In this document: positions 1 through 6,531 of the stretch, in pieces | Numbering within the stretch: the first letter of the stretch is position 1 | Layout of the letters: each line of letters opens with the position of its first letter | Program-made: the position numbers and the translations under genes | Notes under the pieces: generated by a model | Databases searched by the model: none | Seen by the model: the letters and a program-made list of their open reading frames with translations, nothing else | Told to the model about the DNA's origin: nothing | Origin: an uncultured Lysobacteraceae bacterium | Lineage (GTDB): Bacteria > Pseudomonadota > Gammaproteobacteria > Xanthomonadales > Rhodanobacteraceae | DNA length: 23,761 bases | Reading direction: 5' to 3' | NCBI GenBank assembly: GCA_946480705.1 | Contig: CAMLLF010000002.1 | Span: forward strand, 1 to 23,761

Positions 1-347
1 AACCGACCACGGACGAGCCGCCGGCCGATTTCATCGACGTACCGGTATACATTGCCGCGCTCGAGCCGGCGCGGCGCCGCGAGTGTCTCGCGCGCCACGA
101 AATCTATGCGATCGCCGCGCGACGCTATGCCGCCAGGTCGCTGCATCTGACCGTCGATCTGATCAAGGCACAGCGCTGTGATTTTCTGTCGATGCAGAAC
201 TGTCGCGGCTGGGAGCGCGTGCTGCCCGCAGAGGCGATCCGGCTGCACGAAGTGCCCGGTTGCCACTATTCGATGATGAGCGTGCCGTTCGTCGCGGCGG
301 CGGCCGCGGCCGTGGCGCGCGGGCTCGCGCTCAGAGGTCCGTCATAG
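1..347 (+). CDS. Thioesterase-like alpha/beta hydrolase, C-terminal fragment (5' truncated by the window edge)
   Basis: The reading frame is open from base 3 and ends at TAG 345-347, giving about 114 residues of the C-terminus. The end of the protein reads like the terminal part of a type I/II thioesterase of the NRPS/PKS kind: a strand (LTVDLIKAQ), a GWERVLP segment, then EVPGCHYSMM. The His in GCHYSMM sits where these thioesterases carry the catalytic histidine (usual form VPGxHxxM). The rest of the gene, including the serine nucleophile and any synthetase modules, lies outside the window, so I cannot say whether it is a free thioesterase or the last domain of a megasynthase. The next gene, an AraC regulator, starts 72 bp downstream on the same strand. 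Other alpha/beta hydrolases remain possible. Confidence 0.6.
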   Translation, partial: PTTDEPPADFIDVPVYIAALEPARRRECLARHEIYAIAARRYAARSLHLTVDLIKAQRCDFLSMQNCRGWERVLPAEAIRLHEVPGCHYSMMSVPFVAAAAAAVARGLALRGPS

Positions 348-419
348 TGTGCGGGTCCCGGCGCGAACTCGACCAAGGTGCGGCTCGCGCGCCCGATCCG
401 GCGGTGGCAAGCTGACGCG

Positions 420-1244
420 ATGCAGGGCGTTCCCGACAGTTTCGTTTTTCCGGCCGACAGCGCGCAGTTCCGGCATCCGGCGCATCGCGACGGCGTGGAG
501 CTGTATCGCGCGCACATCGTGCGTCACGCGTTCGAGCCGCACGCGCACGCGGCGTTCGGCCTCGGCGCGATCGAGCGCGGCGTCGAGCGCTTCCGGCTGC
601 GCGGCGCCGATCATCTCGCGCCGCCGGATTCGCTGGTGCTGATGAATCCCGACGAGCTGCATACCGGCCGCGCCGAAACCGATGCGGGCTGGCGCTATCG
701 CATGATCTATCTCGATGCCGACGTCGCCGCCGAGATCACCGGCGAGCCGGACTGGTGGTTCGCCGACGCGGTCCAGGCCGACGCGGCGCGCGCGCAGCGC
801 GTGACCGCGTTGCTTGAACGTCTCTGGCACGCGCAGGCACCGCTCGCGTTCGACGGCCTGCTGCTCGCACTGCTCGACGAACTCGCGCCGCATGCGCGCC
901 GGCCGCGGCCGGCGACGGTCGAGGCGGCGCCGCGGTTCGAGCGCGTCGTGGAGTTCCTGCACGCGCATCTTGCCGAGCGGCTGACGCTCGACCGGCTCGC
1001 CGCGGTCGCGAACCTGAGTCCGTTCCACTTCCTGCGCCGCTTCCGCGCGCACTACCACGTGACGCCGCAGCAGATGCTGATGGCGCTGCGGCTGCAGCAG
1101 GCCAAGCGCCAGCTCGCCGCCGGCGCCGCGCCGGCGGCCGTCGCCGCGGCCTGCGGCCTGGCCGACCAGGCGCACCTCACGCGCGCGTTCGCGCAGCGCT
1201 ACGGCGTGACGCCGGCGCGTTACCAGCGCCAGGTTCAGCGCTGA
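420..1244 (+). CDS. AraC-family transcriptional regulator
   Basis: A 274-residue protein in the usual AraC/XylS layout. The N-terminal half is a cupin-like sensing domain with an HAH motif (FEPHAHAAFGLG) and a PDELHTG turn. The C-terminal 88 residues or so (about 187-274) form the double helix-turn-helix domain, with LTLDRLAAVANLSPFHFLRRF as first HTH and the typical end (FAQRYGVTPARYQRQ). I chose ATG 420 because the longer frame needs a GTG at 378 with no visible ribosome site and adds an Arg-rich extension that does not look like the family. Ribosome-site support for 420 is also weak. It lies 47 bp upstream of an EamA exporter on the same strand. AraC-type genes next to DMT exporters often control them, so control of that exporter is a reasonable inference. 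The ligand is unknown. Confidence 0.88.
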   Translation: MQGVPDSFVFPADSAQFRHPAHRDGVELYRAHIVRHAFEPHAHAAFGLGAIERGVERFRLRGADHLAPPDSLVLMNPDELHTGRAETDAGWRYRMIYLDADVAAEITGEPDWWFADAVQADAARAQRVTALLERLWHAQAPLAFDGLLLALLDELAPHARRPRPATVEAAPRFERVVEFLHAHLAERLTLDRLAAVANLSPFHFLRRFRAHYHVTPQQMLMALRLQQAKRQLAAGAAPAAVAAACGLADQAHLTRAFAQRYGVTPARYQRQVQR

Positions 1245-1291
1245 GCAATCTGCTGCAAGACGCCGGCGGCACGCCGCGGCAGGCTGCGCAG

Positions 1292-2242
1292 ATGATCGTC
1301 GGTATCGCCTATGCACTCGTCGCCGGCCTGTTCTGGGGCATCGTCTTCGTCGGTCCGCTGCTGCTGCCGGACTATCCGGCGGTGCTGCAGTCGGTCGGCC
1401 GCTATCTCGCGTTCGGCCTGATCGCGTTGCCGCTCGCGTGGTTCGACCGCGGCGAGCTGTACCGCCTTGCGCGCGCCGACTGGATCGAAGCGCTGAAGCT
1501 CTCGGCGATCGGCAACGTCGTCTACTATGTCTGTCTCGCCGCCGCGATCCAGCGCGCCGGCGGGCCGCTGCCGACGATGATCATCGGCACTTTGCCCGTG
1601 GTCATCGCGCTGACCGCCAACCGGCGCAACGCACAGCGCGACGGCCGGCTGCGCTGGCGCGAACTCGCGGTGCCGCTTGCGCTGATCGCGCTCGGTGTCG
1701 CCTGCGTCAACCAGGTCGAACTCGCGGCACTGCGCGCCGATCCCGCGGCCGATGCCGGCCGCTATGCGATCGGCGCGCTGCTTGCGCTCGCCGCCGTCGC
1801 CTGCTGGACCTGGTATCCGCTGCGCAACGCCGACTGGCTGCGCGCGCATCCGGACCGTTCGCCGCGCGCCTGGGCGACCGCGCAGGGACTCGTCACGCTG
1901 CCGCCCGCCGCCGTCGGCTATGTCGCGGTCTGGATCGCGACGGCCTGGACCGCGCCCGGCTATCCGATGCCGCTGGGCCCGCAGCCGCTGCGCTTCGTCG
2001 CGCTGATGCTGACCATCGGCCTGTTCGCGTCCTGGCTCGGCACGCTGTGCTGGAACCAGGCGAGCCAGCGACTGCCGACGACGATCGCGGGACAACTGAT
2101 CGTGTTCGAGACACTGGCCGCGCTCGCATACGCATTCCTGCTGCGTGGCGAGATGCCGAAGCCGCTGACGCTGATCGGCGTAGCGCTGCTCGTCGCCGGC
2201 GTCGTCCTCGCAACGCGCCTGAAACCCCGTAGGCTGGGCTGA
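1292..2242 (+). CDS. DMT-superfamily (EamA) inner-membrane transporter
   Basis: A 316-residue hydrophobic protein, the normal length for a ten-helix EamA/DMT exporter built from two five-helix repeats. The first repeat runs from GIAYALVAGLFWGIVFVGP to about residue 110, with the SIGNVVYYVCLAAAIQRAGG-type segment typical of EamA. The second runs from about residue 155, with WLGTLCWNQASQRLPTTIAGQ and a final LTLIGVALLVAGVVLAT helix, and ends in a short basic tail. The family exports amino acids, nucleosides, drugs or other small metabolites, and nothing here identifies the substrate. It follows the AraC gene by 47 bp and probably shares its transcript. It converges on the GntP gene with only 19 bp between the stop codons. 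Confidence 0.85.
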   Translation: MIVGIAYALVAGLFWGIVFVGPLLLPDYPAVLQSVGRYLAFGLIALPLAWFDRGELYRLARADWIEALKLSAIGNVVYYVCLAAAIQRAGGPLPTMIIGTLPVVIALTANRRNAQRDGRLRWRELAVPLALIALGVACVNQVELAALRADPAADAGRYAIGALLALAAVACWTWYPLRNADWLRAHPDRSPRAWATAQGLVTLPPAAVGYVAVWIATAWTAPGYPMPLGPQPLRFVALMLTIGLFASWLGTLCWNQASQRLPTTIAGQLIVFETLAALAYAFLLRGEMPKPLTLIGVALLVAGVVLATRLKPRRLG

Positions 2243-2250
2243 GCCTGCGG
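2227..2250. terminator. Possible bidirectional terminator hairpin at a convergent junction
   Basis: A 9-bp stem (2227-2235 with 2242-2250, one G-T wobble) and a 6-nt loop overlap the end of the EamA gene, 12 bp before the GntP stop codon. There is no U-tract on either strand, so it is only a candidate transcript-end structure. Its position at a tail-to-tail junction is the main support. Confidence 0.3.
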
Positions 2251-2261
2251 CTCGGCCCGAT

Positions 2262-3665
2262 CTACACCAGGCCGGTCAGATAGAACGCCGCGATCACGAC
2301 GAACACGGCCGCGGTCTTGATGAGCGTGATTGCAAAAATATCCGTGTAGGCCTGCCGGTGCGTGAGGCCGGTGACGGCGAGCAGCGTGATCACCGCACCG
2401 TTGTGCGGCAGCGTGTCCATGCCGCCGGAGGCCATCGAGGCGACGCGGTGCAGCACTTCCATCGGAATGTTCGCGGCGTTCGCGTTCGCGACGAACGTCT
2501 CGGCCATCGCCGCGAGCGCGATGCTCATGCCGCCGGAGGCCGAACCGGTGATGCCGGCCAGCGCCGTGATAGTGACGGCTTCGTTGACGAGCGGATTGGG
2601 GATCGCGGCGAGCGCCTGCGCGACGACGACGAAGCCCGGCAGCGCGGCGATCACGGCGCCGAACCCGTATTCGGACGCGGTATTCATCGCCGCGAGCAGC
2701 GCGCCGCCGATCGCGCTGCGCGTGCCTTCGGCGAAACTCGCCGACACCGGCTTCCAGGCGAACGCGAGCACGCTCGCAATACCGACGAGCAGCGCGCCTT
2801 CGACGGCCCAGATCGCGGCGACCTTGGAGACCTCCTGCACCACCGGCGCGGCCTTGCCCATGGCCGCCGGCAGGAATTCGTGGCTCGCGCCGTAGACGCG
2901 CGGAATCAGGCTCGTGAACAGCTTGTTCGTCACGCCGACGAGGATCAGCGGCAGGATCGCGACCAGCGGATGCGCGAGCGCCGTGCCGGCGAACGCCGCG
3001 GGCTCGTTCTGCAGGTTCGCCGCGTCGCCGTAGCCTTCGCCCGCGGCGCGCGCGGCCCGGCGGCGCCAGTCGAGATAGACCAGGCCGACGATCAGGATGA
3101 ACACGGCGCCGATGCAGCCGAGCACCGGCGCGGCCCAGGAATTCGTGCCGAAGAACGTCGACGGAATGATGTTCTGGATCTGCGGCGTGCCGGGCAGGGC
3201 GTCCATCGTGAACGTGAATGCGCCGAGCGCGATGGTGCCGGGGATCAGGCGCTTCGGGATGTCGCTCTGGCGGAACAGCTCGGCCGCGAACGGATAGACC
3301 GCGAACACGACGACGAACAGCGACACGCCGCCGTAAGTCAGCAGCGCGCAGACCGCGACGATCGACAGCATCGCGCGGTCGGCGCCGAACACGCGGATCG
3401 TCGCCGCGACGATGGCCTTGGAAAACCCCGACACCTCGATCAGCTTGCCGAACACCGCGCCGAGCAGGAACACCGGAAAGTACAACTTGAGAAAACCGAC
3501 CATCTTGTCCATGAACAGGCCGGTGAACATGGGCGCGACGAGCGCGGGGTCGGTCAGCAGGACCGCGCCGAGTGCGGCGACCGGCGCGAACAGGATGACG
3601 CTATGGCCGCGGTAGGCGATCCACATCAGGAAACACAACGCGGCCAACACGATCAGAAAAGACAT
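2262..3665 (-). CDS. GntP-family permease, likely 3-hydroxybutyrate (or related hydroxy acid) : H+ symporter
   Basis: A 467-residue, strongly hydrophobic protein of the GntP (gluconate permease) family. Recognisable segments include TYGGVSLFVVVFAVYPFA, DALPGTPQIQN, GSASGGMSIALAAMAE and the C-terminal SGGMDTLPHNGAVITLLAVT stretch. The open frame runs further upstream to 3857, but the N-terminal addition is basic and non-hydrophobic. The start chosen (ATG 3665, MSFLIVLAAL) is preceded by GGAG about 8 bases upstream and begins directly with a membrane helix. GntP members transport gluconate and other hydroxy acids. Family members also sit beside D-3-hydroxybutyrate dehydrogenase in Pseudomonas (from memory). 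With dehydrogenase and oligomer-hydrolase genes in this window, 3HB uptake is the best guess. It is transcribed divergently from the TonB receptor, with a shared 317-bp control region. Confidence 0.88.
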   Translation of the reverse strand: MSFLIVLAALCFLMWIAYRGHSVILFAPVAALGAVLLTDPALVAPMFTGLFMDKMVGFLKLYFPVFLLGAVFGKLIEVSGFSKAIVAATIRVFGADRAMLSIVAVCALLTYGGVSLFVVVFAVYPFAAELFRQSDIPKRLIPGTIALGAFTFTMDALPGTPQIQNIIPSTFFGTNSWAAPVLGCIGAVFILIVGLVYLDWRRRAARAAGEGYGDAANLQNEPAAFAGTALAHPLVAILPLILVGVTNKLFTSLIPRVYGASHEFLPAAMGKAAPVVQEVSKVAAIWAVEGALLVGIASVLAFAWKPVSASFAEGTRSAIGGALLAAMNTASEYGFGAVIAALPGFVVVAQALAAIPNPLVNEAVTITALAGITGSASGGMSIALAAMAETFVANANAANIPMEVLHRVASMASGGMDTLPHNGAVITLLAVTGLTHRQAYTDIFAITLIKTAAVFVVIAAFYLTGLV

Positions 3666-3723
3666 TCCCGGCTCCGGACGCCCGACGCGGCGAGTGTCGG
3701 GAAGCGTCCGCGGGCGGCCCATT

Positions 3724-3738
3724 GTCCGAAGGTACGAT
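3724..3738 (+). promoter_or_regulatory. Candidate operator, copy A, between gntP-like gene and TonB receptor
   Basis: The plus strand reads GTCCGAAGGTACGAT. It matches 13 of 15 bases of the sequence at 13103-13117, which lies in the other divergent promoter region of the 3HB cluster. The element is a tandem pair of GTNCGA half-sites with an 8-bp period. It lies 59 bp upstream of the GntP start codon and about 245 bp upstream of the receptor start. It could bind the LuxR-type response regulator. Its right half (TACGAT) could instead be a -10 hexamer for the plus-strand gene. The rest of 3666-3814 shows no further clear element. Confidence 0.5.
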
Positions 3739-3814
3739 GCCGCGCCGCGCGGGTGCGACCTAGCCTTTGCGGCACAAACGGCGGCAGGGGTCCGCTGACA
3801 AGACGCACCCGGTA

Positions 3815-3957
3815 GCGGGAACGTCGAAGGATTTCGACGTTCCCGCGGCGCAGCCATGCGCCGCCCGCGATCAAGCGCGCAAGCGCTTGATCAGCGGAGC
3901 CCAATCCGGACCTGCGCCGGATTTGGCGACTCTAAAAATCGCCGGGACGGCGGTTTT
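3815..3957 (+). promoter_or_regulatory. Structured 5' leader of the TonB receptor: five consecutive hairpins, the last terminator-like
   Basis: Five back-to-back inverted repeats fill the leader. H1: 14-bp perfect stem, 3815-3828 with 3833-3846, loop GGAT. H2: 8-bp stem, 3845-3852 with 3857-3864, loop GCCA; its first bases overlap the end of H1. H3: 10-bp perfect stem, 3869-3878 with 3883-3892, GNRA-type loop GCAA. H4: 7-bp stem, 3903-3909 with 3917-3923. H5: 10-bp stem with one wobble, 3935-3944 with 3948-3957, ending in TTTT like an intrinsic terminator. GGCGA (3925-3929) can pair with TCGCC (3939-3943), which would break H5, so an antiterminator is possible. The ribosome site (GAGGGGAA) and ATG 3983 follow within 25 nt. 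No known riboswitch class is recognised. Confidence 0.55.
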
Positions 3958-3982
3958 CAGAGATTGACTACGAGGGGAAGCG

Positions 3983-6223
3983 ATGAAGCGGATGAAGCGA
4001 AACTACCTGGCGCTGGCCATTGTCTGCGTGCTGGCGGCGCCTGCGGCATGGGCGAACGACGAGGCGACCGCGACGACGGAAAGCGCGGCGGAAACGACGG
4101 CCGCCGCTGCGGAGGGCGAGTCCGAAGGCAGCGCCACCACGCTCGACCGCGTCACCGTGACCGCGCGCAAGCGCGAGGAAACGCTGCAGGACGTGCCGGT
4201 CGCCGTCACCGCCTTCACCGCCGACGCGATGGAAAAACTCAACGTCGAGGACATCGGCGATCTCGACGCGCAGGTGCCGAACCTGACCATCTATGCGGCG
4301 CGCGGTTCGAGCAGCACGGTGACCGCGTACATCCGCGGCATCGGCCAGTCCGATCCGCTCTGGGGCGTCGATCCCGGCGTCGGCATCTACCTCGACGACG
4401 TCTACATCGCGCGTCCGCAGGGCGCGCTGCTCGACGTGTTCGACGTCGACCGCGTCGAAGTGCTGCGCGGCCCGCAGGGCACGCTCTACGGCAAGAACAC
4501 GATCGGCGGCGCGATCAAATACATTTCCAAGAGCCTGCCGAAGGACGCCGAAGGCTATGCGCAGCTGACCGTCGGCAACTACGGCCAGCTCGACGCCAAG
4601 GGCGCGCTCGGCGGCCCGATCGGCGGCAGCGACAGTCCGATCCGCGCGCGCCTCGCGGTCGCGAGTCTCAACCGCGACGGCTTCGGCGAGAACCTGACCA
4701 ACGGCGCGCCGGTCTCCGACAAGGAGATCAACGCGTTCCGCGCGAGCGTCGGCGCCGACATCAGCGAGCGCTTCGACGTCAACGTCGCGTTCGACTGGAT
4801 GGACGACCAGTCCGGCGTGCGCGGCGCGAAGATGCTCGCCGCGAACCGCTTCGCACCGGGCGTCGCACCGCTGGACGACCGCTACGACATCCGAAGCGGC
4901 ATGCCCAACGTCAACGACACGCAGATGAAGGGCGCGTCGGCGACCGCGAACTGGCGTGCGACCGATTCCTGGGCGTTCAAGTACATCTTCGCGCGCCGCG
5001 ATTCGGATACCGAAACCAACATCGACTTCGACACGCTGCCGAACAAGATCGCCGACGTGAAGGCGTTCTACCGCGACGAGCAGACCACGAACGAAGTGCA
5101 GGTCAACTACGACGGCGGCGGCATGGCGCGCGGCGTCATGGGTCTCTACAGCTTCGACGGCGAAGCCGGCGGCCAGGTGCTCAACAACTTCTTCAATGCC
5201 TCCTTCGGCGACACGCAGGGCACGGTCTATACCGAAAGCCTCGCGGCCTATGCCGACTGGACGTTCGATTTCACCGACCGCTTCTCGCTCGATCTCGGCG
5301 CGCGCTGGACCGACGAGGACAAGCACGCGATCGTTCTCAACCGCGGCTATACCGACGCGACGTTCACGACGCCGACGACGACGGTTGCAAACTTCAATCG
5401 CACGGTGAACTTCACCAACGTGTCGCCGAAGGTCGCGCTCGACTTCAAGCTCACCGACAACGTGATGCTCTACGGCGTCGCCTCGCGCGGCTTCAAGTCC
5501 GGCGGCTTCAACATCCGCGCGAACTCCGTCGCCGTGCCGCGCTCGGCCGAGCCGTTCGACGACGAAAAGGTCGACAGCTTCGAAGTGGGTACGAAGATGT
5601 CGCTGGCCGACCAGAGCCTGTTCCTGAATTTCGCGTATTTCTACAACAAATACGAAGACATCCAGCTGTCGGTGTTCACCGCGTTCGACAGCAACGGCGA
5701 CGGCGTCGACGACGCGTTCTTCGGCGATTTCACGAATGCCGGCAAGGGCCACATCGAAGGCCTCGAAATGGAATACCAGTGGCTGCCGAACGAGCACTGG
5801 GTACTCAGCGGCAACCTCGCGTGGCTCGATGCGAAGTACGACGAGTTCATCACGCAGGGCGTCAACGTCGCCGGTGTGCAGAAGTTCACGAATGCACCAC
5901 GTTTCTCGGGCGCGGTCAATCTGGAATACCGCACCGAACTCGCAAGCGGCGGCAACCTTGCGACGCGCGTCGGCTACAGCTACCAGAGCGAAGTCTGGCC
6001 GACGACGGACCTGAGTCCGGTCATCAAGCAGGACGGCTACGGCCTGCTCAACGCCGGCGTGATCTGGAAGGTCAATCCGGACTGGACGCTTTCCCTGCAG
6101 GGCACGAACCTGACCGACAAGGAATACCGCACCACGGGCTACAACATTCCGGTGCTCGGCGTGCTCACGGGCTTCTACGGTCCGCCGCGGCAGTACACGG
6201 TCAGCGCGCGGTATGACTTTTGA
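3983..6223 (+). CDS. TonB-dependent outer-membrane receptor, possibly for 3-hydroxybutyrate oligomers
   Basis: A 746-residue TonB-dependent receptor. A Sec signal peptide (MKRMKRNYLALAI..., cleavage likely after AAWA, residue 24) is followed by an acidic Ala-rich linker. Then come a TonB-box-like segment (LDRVTVTARKREE, from about residue 54) and a plug domain with VPNLTI, IRGIG, GVGIYLDDVYI and VEVLRGPQGTLYGKNTIGGAI (about 60-180). A 22-strand-type barrel follows, with LYGVASRGFKSGGFN, the NLTDKEYR motif and the terminal aromatic residue (SARYDF) needed for barrel assembly. A strong ribosome site, GAGGGGAA, supports the start. The plug resembles the iron and complex-carbon receptors common in Xanthomonadales and sphingomonads, so substrate cannot be read from sequence alone. 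Its position between the 3HB permease and the sensor kinase makes 3HB oligomers a reasonable inference. A siderophore role is the main alternative. Confidence 0.93.
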   Translation: MKRMKRNYLALAIVCVLAAPAAWANDEATATTESAAETTAAAAEGESEGSATTLDRVTVTARKREETLQDVPVAVTAFTADAMEKLNVEDIGDLDAQVPNLTIYAARGSSSTVTAYIRGIGQSDPLWGVDPGVGIYLDDVYIARPQGALLDVFDVDRVEVLRGPQGTLYGKNTIGGAIKYISKSLPKDAEGYAQLTVGNYGQLDAKGALGGPIGGSDSPIRARLAVASLNRDGFGENLTNGAPVSDKEINAFRASVGADISERFDVNVAFDWMDDQSGVRGAKMLAANRFAPGVAPLDDRYDIRSGMPNVNDTQMKGASATANWRATDSWAFKYIFARRDSDTETNIDFDTLPNKIADVKAFYRDEQTTNEVQVNYDGGGMARGVMGLYSFDGEAGGQVLNNFFNASFGDTQGTVYTESLAAYADWTFDFTDRFSLDLGARWTDEDKHAIVLNRGYTDATFTTPTTTVANFNRTVNFTNVSPKVALDFKLTDNVMLYGVASRGFKSGGFNIRANSVAVPRSAEPFDDEKVDSFEVGTKMSLADQSLFLNFAYFYNKYEDIQLSVFTAFDSNGDGVDDAFFGDFTNAGKGHIEGLEMEYQWLPNEHWVLSGNLAWLDAKYDEFITQGVNVAGVQKFTNAPRFSGAVNLEYRTELASGGNLATRVGYSYQSEVWPTTDLSPVIKQDGYGLLNAGVIWKVNPDWTLSLQGTNLTDKEYRTTGYNIPVLGVLTGFYGPPRQYTVSARYDF

Positions 6224-6531
6224 GTGAAGAAAGAGCGGGAGGAGCGAACGTGAGTAACGCGCCTGACGCCGTCGCGGCGTACACGACCGCGCTTCCGATT
6301 GCCATTCCTGCGTTGGTTCCTGTTTTCCGGCGTGCGGGCTCTTCTCTCCTCCGGGGCCGCGCGCCGGACGTCTTTGCCGATCGGGCGAGGCACGGAAGCC
6401 TGTTTTGAGTGAAGCGTGAAGCGGAGCGAGAAACGCGGAGCAGCGTCGCGCTTCGACGCGTTTCTCACTTCTCTTCCCTCGTTCCTGCTTTTCTGCCTTA
6501 CGATGCCGCGTCGTTTCCGCGAGGCGAGGCT
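6224..6531. repeat. Non-coding spacer with REP-like palindromic sequence
   Basis: No credible gene lies in these 308 bp. The segment TTTGAGTGAAG occurs twice, at the receptor stop (about 6220) and again at about 6404, each followed by a purine-rich GAGCG-type tract. The second copy leads into a perfect 10-bp inverted repeat (6428-6437 with 6457-6466) whose 19-nt loop holds a smaller AGCG/CGCT stem. The outer flanks are also roughly complementary, purine-rich on the left and CTTCTCTTCCCTCGTTCC-like on the right. This looks like a dispersed extragenic palindromic element. It could mark the end of the receptor transcript. A 62-residue open frame here (6220-6408) does not look coding. Confidence 0.5.

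Noticed and set aside
2358..3815. Plus-strand open frame of 485 codons opposite the GntP permease
   Set aside because: Charged low-complexity translation, mirror of a membrane protein.
3856..6216. Alternative-frame open readings over the TonB receptor (plus 786 codons; minus 609 codons at 3968-5797)
   Set aside because: No family features; the receptor frame has a signal peptide, TonB box, plug and terminal aromatic residue.
6220..6408. 62-codon frame starting at the receptor stop
   Set aside because: No ribosome site, no domain, and it runs through REP-like sequence.
6493..6510. Third copy of the cluster motif upstream of the kinase gene (TACGATGCCGCG shared with 3733-3744)
   Set aside because: Only one half-site (TACGAT) is kept; the second GTNCGA half is missing, so it may be a -10-like hexamer or chance.
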